Positions 29,101 through 36,105 of a DNA stretch of 64,000 nucleotides are shown one piece after another. Source of the stretch: DYFT01 sp041695085. GTDB lineage: Bacteria; Bacteroidota; Ignavibacteria; UBA10030. The notes below the pieces were generated by a model, which did no database searches, was not told the origin of the DNA, and saw nothing but the letters and a program-made list of their open reading frames with translations. Each line of letters opens with the position of its first letter. Position 1 is the first letter of the stretch. The translations under genes and the position numbers were made by a program. Location: NCBI GenBank assembly GCA_041695085.1, contig JBGFRO010000019.1, forward strand, positions 62,001-126,000, read 5' to 3'.

Positions 29101-29392
29101 CGGCTCCATTCACGTCCGTCTCATCGTTCATCCGGAGACCAGCATCGCAGAGCGTATCGATGTGATCGATACGGGGATCGGTATTCCGGTTGATCGACAG
29201 GAAGCGGTCTTTGAGCCGTTCGGCCAAGCCGACAGCAGTACGACGCGGCGGTTCGGAGGTACGGGACTCGGCCTCACCATCTCGCGTCGTTTTGCCGATC
29301 TTCTCGGATACAGGTTGGCGTTGAAGAGTGAAGAGGGCAAGGGATCGACTTTTTCCATTATTTTAACAGAGAATTCTTACCCGTTCCACTAA
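26102..29392 (+). CDS. Two-component-regulator propeller histidine kinase
   Basis: A 1096-aa sensor kinase. A signal peptide appears to begin at the internal ATG 26147. Residues ~60-660 contain many Reg_prop repeats (recurring DRxGxLWIGT and YKDGxF blocks) forming the large periplasmic double propeller known from Bacteroidota sensors. A Y_Y_Y domain (YRFKLEGYDRDW) and a transmembrane helix near residue 790 follow. The cytoplasmic part has a coiled coil, HisKA (VSHELRTPLNSVIGF) and HATPase (NAIKFTD, DTGIGIP, GGTGLGL). It lacks the receiver and AraC domains of classic hybrid versions; the adjacent CheY-like protein may substitute. Confidence 0.93.
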   Translation: MIAPAFLLSGTYNVCMEVSLLRSSSRLQAGFLLLLVAWVICFPSSLWTQPRTPPRPVDIASDYIVDHWLSEDGLPQNSINAIQQTRDGYLWLTTYDGLVRFNGVEFKVFNGGTVPEMKSNRTLALCEDRNGTLWIGTERGGLLSYREGVFRSYTSKDGLADDVVVNLYEDSHGTLWVGTSQGGVSRIKNGEFLPPLTTEDGLNGNLAGAFFEESNGTIWIGTDRGINRIVEGRILRDREFPEVLVTSITGDSRGSIWVCTSSGLYRWRSGRWARYTEREGLLDHRLSMTKEDRDGNLWIGTWSGINVLVEGTWRSYSWSNGSSYSDVKAIYQDREHNIWLGTNGGGLLRLKKRNVRVLSARDGIAHDIILPILQDRSGSMWIGTNCGGVTRIKDGVFTTFTTKNGLTNDCVWSLCEDSEGAIWIGTWGGGVSRYKNGIMAPIGSSIGLPNDVVFSMYEDRQRNLWFGTAAGLKRYRNGSITKFTIEHGLPHNEVRVITEDRSGALWFGTLGGVARYKDGTFTSYTTQEGLSHGHVRAIYEDRSEPGTLWIGTYGGGLNRFKDGTFSIITVKEGLFDNGVFHILEDERGWFWMSCNQGIFRVKKDELVQVANGIRSTVTSVAYGKSEGMLNKECNGGFQPAGWKATNGTFWFPTVKGVVVIDPNRITENPIQPTVVIEHLLVEGSDFVLSAEPKLPPGRDRFELHYAALTFSARERTQYRFKLEGYDRDWVNAGNRRVAYYTNIPPGVYTFRVIAANEDGVWNMEGAALRFEVEPFFYQTRVFYALCAVGVIGIWLAFYFARVRHLIRQNEELEERVALRTEEVVEQKNKLARVNEELNSLLARLEQKSRQLELSKVRAEEANNAKSQFLAIVSHELRTPLNSVIGFTNILLKRKRGKLDEEDLLYLERILENGKHLLTLINGVLDLSKIEAGKGDLMIERVCLNNLIRDTVGQLEGRLGEKDIRLFVDLPPEEVFFHTDQGKLKQILINLLGNAIKFTDHGSIHVRLIVHPETSIAERIDVIDTGIGIPVDRQEAVFEPFGQADSSTTRRFGGTGLGLTISRRFADLLGYRLALKSEEGKGSTFSIILTENSYPFH

Positions 29393-29510
29393 GGATCCAG
29401 CGGTGAGTGGATTCATCCACCTCCCCCTGTGCAACCGAGCACGGTTGCTCATCACGGTTCTTGCGCCTCGACCGTCTCACGCGGGGAAGGAGTTCTCTCA
29501 AGCGCCCCTT

Positions 29511-29649
29511 ACTCCGGGACTCGATCCATCCAAACAACTCACGCAATACATTCACGATGTGTGGCACACCGAGAAGGCGCCGCTTGAGGGTGCGATCCGT
29601 GCCATCATACAAACCCGCGACGGACATTTGTGGATTGGCGACCGGCGGA
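29511..29649 (+). pseudogene. Remnant of a propeller sensor N-terminus
   Basis: Within an open frame (29403-29705), residues encoded by 29511-29649 read GLDPSKQLTQYIHDVW, then IRAIIQTRDGHLWIG. This is the standard start of a two-component-regulator propeller protein (compare SINAIQQTRDGYLWL in the preceding kinase). The homology stops abruptly after the first repeat, and the next gene's ATG lies ~45 bp on. It is most likely the relic of a second sensor kinase lost by deletion. Confidence 0.65.
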
Positions 29650-29692
29650 TGTTCAGTACGTTACTGTTTCATATGTCAAGGAAGGGAAGAAT

Positions 29693-30577
29693 ATGGAAGA
29701 GCTGACACAACCTGAAGAGTCCAGCAATCAACAACTCAAAGAACAAATCCTCTCCGATCTTCAGCCTTTCTACCATGGCGCTTGGGCGCACATGAATCTG
29801 AACCGTATTGCCCTCTTCGGCCGCAACCTGAATGAAGCACTCTCGCCACGACAGTACGAGCGCTTCCGTGGAGCGCTGACGGAGTATAGTGAAAACGTAG
29901 AGCAACGTCTGTGTCTGCTGGCCGATCGTTTTCAACTGATTCGCTTCGATGTGACGTTTGCGCAGGCGTTGCGAGTCCATGCCGAGGAATTAGGAAAGAT
30001 CGTGCATCAACTCAGCGTGCAGCCGGCTCTGACAGCACAGTCACTCGCTCGGCTCGAAGGAGAAATTCCCAAACATGTGGACCAACTTCTGCACGCGTTA
30101 CGCGTTTTGCGCGAGCAGATCTTTCGCGAGTTCCAATCCGATCCAGCCGAGGTGCTCAGCCGACTGGTGAACGAATGGAAGGCTCAACACGTGCCGATCG
30201 CGTTCAGCCTGGCAGCGAACATCGTCAACCGGCCGGTTCGTGTCGTCATCACGGAATCTGAGTTGAGGATGGTCCTGAATGCCTTTCTGATGCTGCCAAA
30301 GACAGATCCTAGCCAATCGTCCCTGCGAGAGGTCCTTTTTTCTGCGGGAGCAGCGGGCAATTACTGGAATCTCGAAATTCGCGACACCGGCGTTTTAGTC
30401 AATCCGGCGCAGTGGCGAACCGTCTTTGCCAAACGTGAGAACGGCACGGGGGAGAAGGATCTGAGCTTCCTATCGGACCTGGTGAAGAAATACGAAGGTG
30501 ACGTGAGCGTGAAGGAAAGCGATCAGGCTACGGGAACAACCTTCCTTCTCCGCCTCCGAGTCAGCCAATCCTCATGA
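29693..30577 (+). CDS. Degenerate histidine-kinase-like protein
   Basis: A 294-aa soluble protein starting MEELTQ after a GGAAGGGA ribosome site. Residues ~20-160 are helical and resemble a dimerisation domain without a clear H-box. Residues ~170-290 look like a decayed HATPase: EIRDTGVLVNP keeps a DTG, and TGTTFLLRLRV keeps the end of the fold, but the N-box and G2 box are poor. It may be a pseudo-kinase regulator of neighbouring receivers. It sits between a sensor remnant and the NtrC-type regulator. Confidence 0.6.
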   Translation: MEELTQPEESSNQQLKEQILSDLQPFYHGAWAHMNLNRIALFGRNLNEALSPRQYERFRGALTEYSENVEQRLCLLADRFQLIRFDVTFAQALRVHAEELGKIVHQLSVQPALTAQSLARLEGEIPKHVDQLLHALRVLREQIFREFQSDPAEVLSRLVNEWKAQHVPIAFSLAANIVNRPVRVVITESELRMVLNAFLMLPKTDPSQSSLREVLFSAGAAGNYWNLEIRDTGVLVNPAQWRTVFAKRENGTGEKDLSFLSDLVKKYEGDVSVKESDQATGTTFLLRLRVSQSS

Positions 30578-30998
30578 CCTCCTTCCGCAGATGCGCCAAG
30601 AATTGTGGGTGGTGCGGAGGAACAGCCATCGCGTGCGTTTGATTTCGGCACGTTTTCTTTTGTGAGGCTATGCAACATGGAGGACGAGAAGCCTTCTCGC
30701 CCACAGTGGTGTTGCGAAAACTGTCTGAATTCCTCAAAGCTCGAACTCGCACATCACGTCGATTGAACTTTTTGCATAGCCTCGAGAGAATTCTCGCGTT
30801 GCGGGTCATGACGTTCACCTATGCGGTAAAAAAGAGTCCACTGATTTCTGGCGGATGTCGGCCTACGAACCCAGAGCAGATAACGCTTCTATGTCGGGAT
30901 TGAAGGTCATGATTCTCGACTTGTCTGAGAGCCCTTTTTTACTTTATTATGTGCGTCTCGGACCCATGATGTTCTCGATTTCGTTGAAGTGATCCAAC
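30578..30998. other. 421-bp intergenic region with an inverted-repeat element
   Basis: No gene is supported here. A perfect 12-bp inverted repeat (GAGGCTATGCAA at 30664-30675, complement at 30772-30783) spans 120 bp and contains a further short palindrome (CGAGAAG C CTTCTCG). Near 30870-30905 there is a stretch resembling one at 49634-49675 (shared TCTATGTCGG). The region probably also contains the promoter of the sigma54-activator gene, but no clear elements were found. Confidence 0.5.
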
Positions 30999-32384
30999 AT
31001 GGAATCTGACAATCAGCGCCGGACAGTTTTGGTGCTCGACGATAACGAGGTCTTCCTTGACGACTTCAAATCGTTGATGGGGGGAACGTTTCATGTCCTC
31101 ACGGCGCGGACTGAACGTGAAGCGTTCGAGGTGTTGAACACCCGCAAGGTTGATGCCATGTTGCTCGATCTCATGCTGGGTGAAGGAGAGAACGGCATCG
31201 ACGTTCTGCGGAAGGTGAAAGAGGCGATGCCCGATTTTCCCGTCATCATGCTGACGGCACACGCTTCGGTCGAAAGCGCCGTACAGGCGATGAGACTTGG
31301 GGCGTACCATTACATCTCGAAATCTCCCAAGATCGAAGAATTGCGGACGCTTGTTGAAAAAGCGCTCGCCGAACGAGAGTTGAAGCGTGATTATGAACTG
31401 CTACGGGAAGAAGTCGAGAGGGTGATGGGACAGATCGTCGGCACCAGTTCTGTGATGCAGAGTGTCTTTGAAGCGATTCAGCGGGTGGCGATGACCGATG
31501 TGACCGTTCTCATCACCGGCGAATCGGGAACCGGTAAAGAGTTGGTGGCGCGCGCCATTCACGCAGCAAGTCGCCGAAACCAGCGCGTCTTTGTGACCGT
31601 GAATTGCGCGTCGCTTGTGAAAGAACTGATCGAGAGCGAACTCTTCGGTCATCAAAAAGGTTCGTTCACCGGCGCAACCCAAACGAAGATCGGAAAATTC
31701 GAGCTCGCAGATGGAGGAACGATCTTTCTCGATGAGATCGCGGAGCTCGACGTCCATCTCCAGGTCAAACTGCTGCGCGTGTTGCAGGAGCGTGAAATTG
31801 ACCGCATCGGTGGAACGAACCCCATCCCTGTAAACGTGCGTGTCCTCGCAGCGACGAATCGAGACTTGAGTGCAATGGTTGAACAGGGGACGTTTCGGCA
31901 AGATCTCTTTTATCGGCTTAATGTGTATCCTATCTCTTTGCCTCCTTTGAGGCAGCATAAGGAGGACATACCGCTGTTGGTAGAGCACTTCCTGCGTCGT
32001 TACGGCAAGGAGCTGGGCAAACCCGAAGCGAGGATCAATCCACTTACCTTGGAATGCCTGATGCAGTATAACTGGCCGGGCAACGTTCGAGAACTGGAAA
32101 ACGTGATCCAACGCGCCATGCTGCTCGCCCCAGGCGGACTGATCCAACCGGAACATCTTCCAAAGGAAATCGTGGAAGGCAAATCGACGTTTTCGCGTGC
32201 ACAATCGTTGCCCGAGGTGGAGAAAGAGGCGCGCGACACGGCCGCCCGTTTAGCGATCTACCATGCTCTCGAGAAAACTGAATGGAATGTCCGTGAAAGT
32301 GCCCGTCTCTTGGGCATACCGGAAAAAACTTTGTACGACAAGTGCGCCCGACTTGGCATTAAGATCAAACAGCGCTCCATCTGA
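30999..32384 (+). CDS. NtrC-family sigma54-dependent response regulator
   Basis: A 461-aa bacterial enhancer-binding protein. Residues ~1-125 are a receiver (LDDNE, phosphoacceptor in MLLDLMLGEG). The central AAA+ domain has Walker A GESGTGKE, the sigma54-contact loop in GSFTGA (a Ser variant of GAFTGA), Walker B FLDEIAEL and WPGNVRELEN. The C-terminus is a Fis-type HTH (NVRESARLLGIPEKTLYDK). It likely activates sigma54 promoters. The pilus-like genes begin 346 bp downstream, and a PilR-like role is plausible by position. Confidence 0.93.
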   Translation: MESDNQRRTVLVLDDNEVFLDDFKSLMGGTFHVLTARTEREAFEVLNTRKVDAMLLDLMLGEGENGIDVLRKVKEAMPDFPVIMLTAHASVESAVQAMRLGAYHYISKSPKIEELRTLVEKALAERELKRDYELLREEVERVMGQIVGTSSVMQSVFEAIQRVAMTDVTVLITGESGTGKELVARAIHAASRRNQRVFVTVNCASLVKELIESELFGHQKGSFTGATQTKIGKFELADGGTIFLDEIAELDVHLQVKLLRVLQEREIDRIGGTNPIPVNVRVLAATNRDLSAMVEQGTFRQDLFYRLNVYPISLPPLRQHKEDIPLLVEHFLRRYGKELGKPEARINPLTLECLMQYNWPGNVRELENVIQRAMLLAPGGLIQPEHLPKEIVEGKSTFSRAQSLPEVEKEARDTAARLAIYHALEKTEWNVRESARLLGIPEKTLYDKCARLGIKIKQRSI

Positions 32385-32666
32385 ACCGAAGCGTCCCCAC
32401 AACTGCCTCTCCCTTCTCCTCATTCTTTATCTGTTTCATTCCTGACGCTTTGTATCAATAATGGACTACTTGGAAGTCAATTCTCACATCGGTACGCGAG
32501 TATCCGTGAAAATGCCTATTTCTGACAAAATTCAAAGGTTTTCTCTTTCCGAAAAATTCAGAATTGGTAACAGCTTCTTTCCGATAGAATCAGAAAAAAA
32601 ACCTCTCATTTCAGAAAAACCCTTCAGATATGGTTTTTTTAAACAGACCCAATGCTGAATGGTGTA

Positions 32667-32681
32667 TGGCACCGATGTTGA
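32667..32681 (+). promoter_or_regulatory. Candidate sigma54 promoter upstream of pilin-like genes
   Basis: TGGCACCGATGTTGA matches the sigma54 -24 element (TGGCAC) exactly and the -12 element partly (TTGA for TTGC), with the correct spacing. It lies ~49 bp upstream of the first pilin-like gene and shortly downstream of an NtrC-family activator. The -12 mismatch lowers confidence. The rest of the gap 32385-32729 is A+T-rich with no supported gene. Confidence 0.4.
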
Positions 32682-32729
32682 TAGTGTAGTTGTAAGTCTG
32701 ATCAAGCTTTTTCACGCCAAACCACGTCT

Positions 32730-33260
32730 ATGGGATTCATTTTTGATATTGTTGGGTCGATGGCGATCCGTGGCGCGATCGTGCTTGTCGTTTTGAACTT
32801 GACGATCACGTTGAACACGGCGTTGTACGACAAGAGTGCGCAGGCAAATGTGAAAGCAATTGTTGGCGTTGCCGCCGAAGTGATGCACAAGGATTTGCGG
32901 CTTGCCGGTTACAATAGAGTGGGGGCAGCCTTCGAAACATCAGAACCAGACAATATGGAATTTTACGCGGATCTCGACGATAACGGAACGGTGGAACTTG
33001 TTCGCTTCTATGAGGTGGAGGATCCGGATCCGGCAACGACTTCCAAGCTGTATCGGTCGGTCAACGGGGAGAGTCTAATGCAGATTGGGAAGAATCTGAC
33101 GGACATTAAGTTCCTGTATTACGATGCGAATGGTGTAGGGACGACAGAAGAGAACAACGTGAAATCCGTGAAGGTCGTTTTGGAAATGCTGGTGGAAGGG
33201 GTTACCACGTCCCAGAGTAAGGCGACGCGGGAGTTCAGGATCTTTCCAATGAATCTGTAA
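32730..33260 (+). CDS. PilW-like pseudopilin with an unusually short leader
   Basis: A 176-aa protein with a hydrophobic N-terminal helix (residues ~10-30) followed by AEVMHKDLRLAGYN, the hallmark of PilW-type minor pilins, and a beta-rich C-terminal domain. The usual prepilin leader and Glu5 are not seen: the start is MG followed by FIFDI, so any cleavage after Gly would remove only two residues. It probably assembles into a type IV-like filament or primes one. Confidence 0.7.
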   Translation: MGFIFDIVGSMAIRGAIVLVVLNLTITLNTALYDKSAQANVKAIVGVAAEVMHKDLRLAGYNRVGAAFETSEPDNMEFYADLDDNGTVELVRFYEVEDPDPATTSKLYRSVNGESLMQIGKNLTDIKFLYYDANGVGTTEENNVKSVKVVLEMLVEGVTTSQSKATREFRIFPMNL

Positions 33261-33277
33261 CCAGGGGGATATCGTTT

Positions 33278-33718
33278 ATGGGAAACGCAAAAGTCGTACT
33301 GAGTGCCGGTATCTCGTTAATCATCGGAATGTATGCAATGGGGATCAAGACAGCCGAACGCACTTCTCTGCAAGCGGCGGTCAATCACGCCAACATGGTC
33401 GCGGCGGAAGAGCTTTCTTGGGCGGGCGTCCATATGGCGATGGACGACCTCGCTTCACAAGACTATATTCGTGTTCTACGAAGCAATTACACAAAAGTAA
33501 TTAGCGGCGACACGATTCGATATTCAATTGTCCAAAACGGCACAAAGGATACGGCCACAGTGTCTGTCCTCGTGAAGGTCAACAATTACGAAGCAACCGT
33601 CACCGCTTTGACACGCAAGATTGCCGATCCTCAAGTGACGTGGTGGGGCTACTTCATGGGTACGAACATTTACCGCGGGCGGTGGGCGGTGATCAAAGTG
33701 TACGCGAGACCCCTCTAA
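33278..33718 (+). CDS. PilX-like pseudopilin candidate
   Basis: A 146-aa protein with a hydrophobic N-terminal helix (about residues 5-25), then AAVNHANMVAAEELSWAGVHMAMDDL, which resembles the helical start of PilX-type minor pilins, and a beta-rich remainder. The leader is again minimal (MGN) with no canonical GFTLIE. It lies 17 bp after the PilW-like gene, and a GGGGGATAT-type ribosome site precedes it. Confidence 0.6.
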   Translation: MGNAKVVLSAGISLIIGMYAMGIKTAERTSLQAAVNHANMVAAEELSWAGVHMAMDDLASQDYIRVLRSNYTKVISGDTIRYSIVQNGTKDTATVSVLVKVNNYEATVTALTRKIADPQVTWWGYFMGTNIYRGRWAVIKVYARPL

Positions 33719-33730
33719 GGAGACCCGCGA

Positions 33731-34066
33731 GTGCTTGCTGAATACTCATCAGATCATAAGTATCGCATTTGTCCGTCGTGTTCCGCCGTCTCTCTCGGGG
33801 AGATTGATGAATTCTTCTGCGTTTGGTGTGGTACGAAACTGGTCGCGGAATGCCCTCAATGCTCCAAACCTATTGTGAACGCGCAAGGTAAGTACTGTTA
33901 CCATTGCGGAGCTGCATACGCGTCTGCTCAAGGACGGTCACACCCTCTCCATACCGCTCCCTCTCGCGTGTCTTCCGTGGGCATTGAGCGTTCGACACAG
34001 CAACGACGTCAAAATGTAGCTGCAAAGTTTCCTCCTAATCAACTCCTCATACGACGAAAACCCTGA
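33731..34066 (+). CDS. Double zinc-ribbon protein
   Basis: A 111-aa protein with a GTG start. Two zinc ribbons are visible from four CxxC knuckles (CPSC, CVWCG, CPQC, CYHCG) in residues ~14-60, followed by a basic disordered tail. Such double zinc ribbons usually mediate protein or nucleic-acid contacts. It is 12 bp after the PilX-like gene and is paralogous to the gene at 34408-34620. Confidence 0.75.
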   Translation: MLAEYSSDHKYRICPSCSAVSLGEIDEFFCVWCGTKLVAECPQCSKPIVNAQGKYCYHCGAAYASAQGRSHPLHTAPSRVSSVGIERSTQQRRQNVAAKFPPNQLLIRRKP

Positions 34067-34353
34067 ACATCACCTCTCCTTTTATTTGTTGCTCGTCTCT
34101 GATGCAGGGAGCAACATCGGTTCTGAGGGGATTGAAGAAGTTGAGAGGATTAAGAGGGTACTGGAGCTTCCCTTCTCTCGAGCTGGAGTTCTTTCAGAAG
34201 AGTAGTGTGTTGAATGGTCGCACGTTCGGTTTGCTCATTGCCTCACTAACGGGTTGAAGGAGCGGCATGAGAGGGGAGGTTGTTGCCCGAAATCGTTTTC
34301 CAACGAATCCAGAGTTTTCAATACCCCGACCCGGAAATCGCTTGAAATACTCG

Positions 34354-34385
34354 AAAAAAAGCCATCCGGAGAATGGCATTTTTCT
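34354..34385. terminator. Possible bidirectional terminator
   Basis: A run of A, then GCCAT, a 7-nt loop and ATGGC, then ATTTTTC (stem 34361-34377). The A-run and T-run make it look like an intrinsic terminator on either strand. It falls in the 341-bp gap after the first zinc-ribbon gene, which otherwise shows no gene. The stem is only 5 bp, so its strength is uncertain. Confidence 0.45.
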
Positions 34386-34407
34386 TGCGGCAAGTTGGCT
34401 CGAAATT

Positions 34408-34620
34408 ATGCATAATGGTTCAGAACATACGCACCGCTACCGTCTGTGCCCAAAGTGCGGTAACTTTTCCCACATCGAGGAGGAGCAGTTTTTTTGTATC
34501 CTCTGTGGAACGGAGTTGATGGAACAGTGCCTCCAGTGTGGCAAGCCCATCCTGCATCCACACGGGAAATTCTGCTATCACTGCGGCGCGGGATATCGCA
34601 TCCTGACGGTCGGGGAATAA
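34408..34620 (+). CDS. Small double zinc-ribbon protein
   Basis: A 70-aa protein made almost entirely of two zinc ribbons (CPKCG, CILCG, CLQCG, CYHCG). It closely resembles the first half of the protein at 33731-34066, with which it shares HKFCYHCGA-like and QCxKPI blocks. I chose the ATG at 34408 (MHNGSEH); the frame is open upstream to 34267, but that part spans the possible terminator. It may contact the filament ATPase or act as a regulator; this is speculation. Confidence 0.65.
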   Translation: MHNGSEHTHRYRLCPKCGNFSHIEEEQFFCILCGTELMEQCLQCGKPILHPHGKFCYHCGAGYRILTVGE

Positions 34621-34710
34621 TTTACGACGCTGATTCCGCGGGGCCACTCGGCGCGTGACAACTCGTCGAGGTCCGGCGCGCATGCGCCTTCGCCTACGAA
34701 CATTGATTCC

Positions 34711-36105
34711 ATGCCTCAACTTTCAGCATCTGAATATCGCATCCAGGGTGTCGACCAGGCAGGCAGACCGCTCCAGCGGTTTATCACAGCCAACTCGATC
34801 TTTGCTGCGCGCGCACGCGCGAAGTCGCTTGCCTCGACACACAGTTGGTCCATCAAGTCAATCCGAAAAAAGAAAAACTATGCCTATCGCGTCAAACGCG
34901 GCGCGAGCGTTGTCGAGGGGGTGCAAGGCGCCTATGCGCGCGACGAAGTGACCACTGCTCTCAAAAAGCTTGGCTTCGAGGTAAAGAGCGTTCGCCGCGT
35001 CTACGACATCAAGATGGCAGCATCGAGCGACGAGGTGGTGACGTTCATCGGCACAAGTGCAAAGTTGCTCGAACAGAAGCTCGCGTACAACGAGATTCTC
35101 AATGTGATGTCGAATAACGTACGGGATAAGAACCTCAAGCGGGCGCTCAAGGAAATCATTAAAGATCTGAAGGACGGCGTCGATTCGCGCGATGCCTTTC
35201 TCCGGCAAGGGCGCGTTATCGGACACGAAACGGCGTTGATGCTGGGCATCGCCTCCAAGAGCGGCGATATGAGAGCAATTTTCGAAAGCGTTGCCCGATT
35301 TGTCGAGCGCCAAGCCGACTTCAAAAAAGGGCTCGCCAGTTCCATGATCCTTCCGGCGGTCACCTCGCTGGCGTTGATCGGCGCGCTCGCGTTCTACGTC
35401 CTGTATCTGTTGCCGGAGATGATCGATTTATTGGGACCGATGGCGACGGAGATCCCTGCACTGACACGTTTCACGCTGGAGTCGAGCCAATTCGTGAAAG
35501 ACAACATGTGGGCGCTGACCGGATTCGTGGGACTTCTGCTCGGCTCGTTCTACGCGTACGTCCTCACGACGAATGGTCGGGTGATGTTTGATCGGTTCAT
35601 TATCAAGTTGCCGTACATCGGAAGAATTATGCGGAACACAAGCACGGAGATGTTTTGCCGCGTGCTGGGTATTATGTACACCTCCGGCGAAAACATCGAC
35701 GCCATCCAGCATGCTGCAGAATCGAGTCGAAATCGTTTTCTCGAGAAACAGATTAAGACGGTGGCGATCCCGACCATGCTGAAGTACGGCACCGAGTTCG
35801 CGAAGGCGATGGAGATGACCACGTTTTTTCCGGAGATGGTCGTCTCGCGTTTCCGCACCGCATCCGAAACGGGAAGCGTCAAGCAAACCGCTGTCCAGGT
35901 TGCGGATTATTATGAAATGGAAAACAAATACGCCATGAAGAACCTTGTCAACGTCATCGAGGTCGGTGTCTCGATGGTGATTATGGGTTCGATGGTGTTT
36001 CTGACGCTTCTTTCCTCTGAGACGGCTACGATCAAAGTGGAGCCGAAATCCAGCCAGCAGCAGCAGGTGTTGGAACCCGATACGATTATCTACATAAACC
36101 AATGA
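34711..36105 (+). CDS. GspF/PilC-type secretion platform protein
   Basis: A 464-aa inner-membrane platform protein for a type IV pilus or type II secretion-like machine. Two GspF repeats are visible (FIGTSAKLLEQKLAYNEIL...FRQGR-like and RVLGIMYTSGENIDAI), with helices near residues 215-240, 270-290 and 425-445. The first ~100 residues form an extra soluble domain. Its stop overlaps the ATPase gene start by 4 bp. Confidence 0.88.
   Translation: MPQLSASEYRIQGVDQAGRPLQRFITANSIFAARARAKSLASTHSWSIKSIRKKKNYAYRVKRGASVVEGVQGAYARDEVTTALKKLGFEVKSVRRVYDIKMAASSDEVVTFIGTSAKLLEQKLAYNEILNVMSNNVRDKNLKRALKEIIKDLKDGVDSRDAFLRQGRVIGHETALMLGIASKSGDMRAIFESVARFVERQADFKKGLASSMILPAVTSLALIGALAFYVLYLLPEMIDLLGPMATEIPALTRFTLESSQFVKDNMWALTGFVGLLLGSFYAYVLTTNGRVMFDRFIIKLPYIGRIMRNTSTEMFCRVLGIMYTSGENIDAIQHAAESSRNRFLEKQIKTVAIPTMLKYGTEFAKAMEMTTFFPEMVVSRFRTASETGSVKQTAVQVADYYEMENKYAMKNLVNVIEVGVSMVIMGSMVFLTLLSSETATIKVEPKSSQQQQVLEPDTIIYINQ

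Noticed and set aside
32461..32658. 65-aa plus-strand ORF before the pilin-like genes
   Set aside because: It is A+T-rich with internal repeats (SEK) and no ribosome site, and it lies in the likely promoter region.
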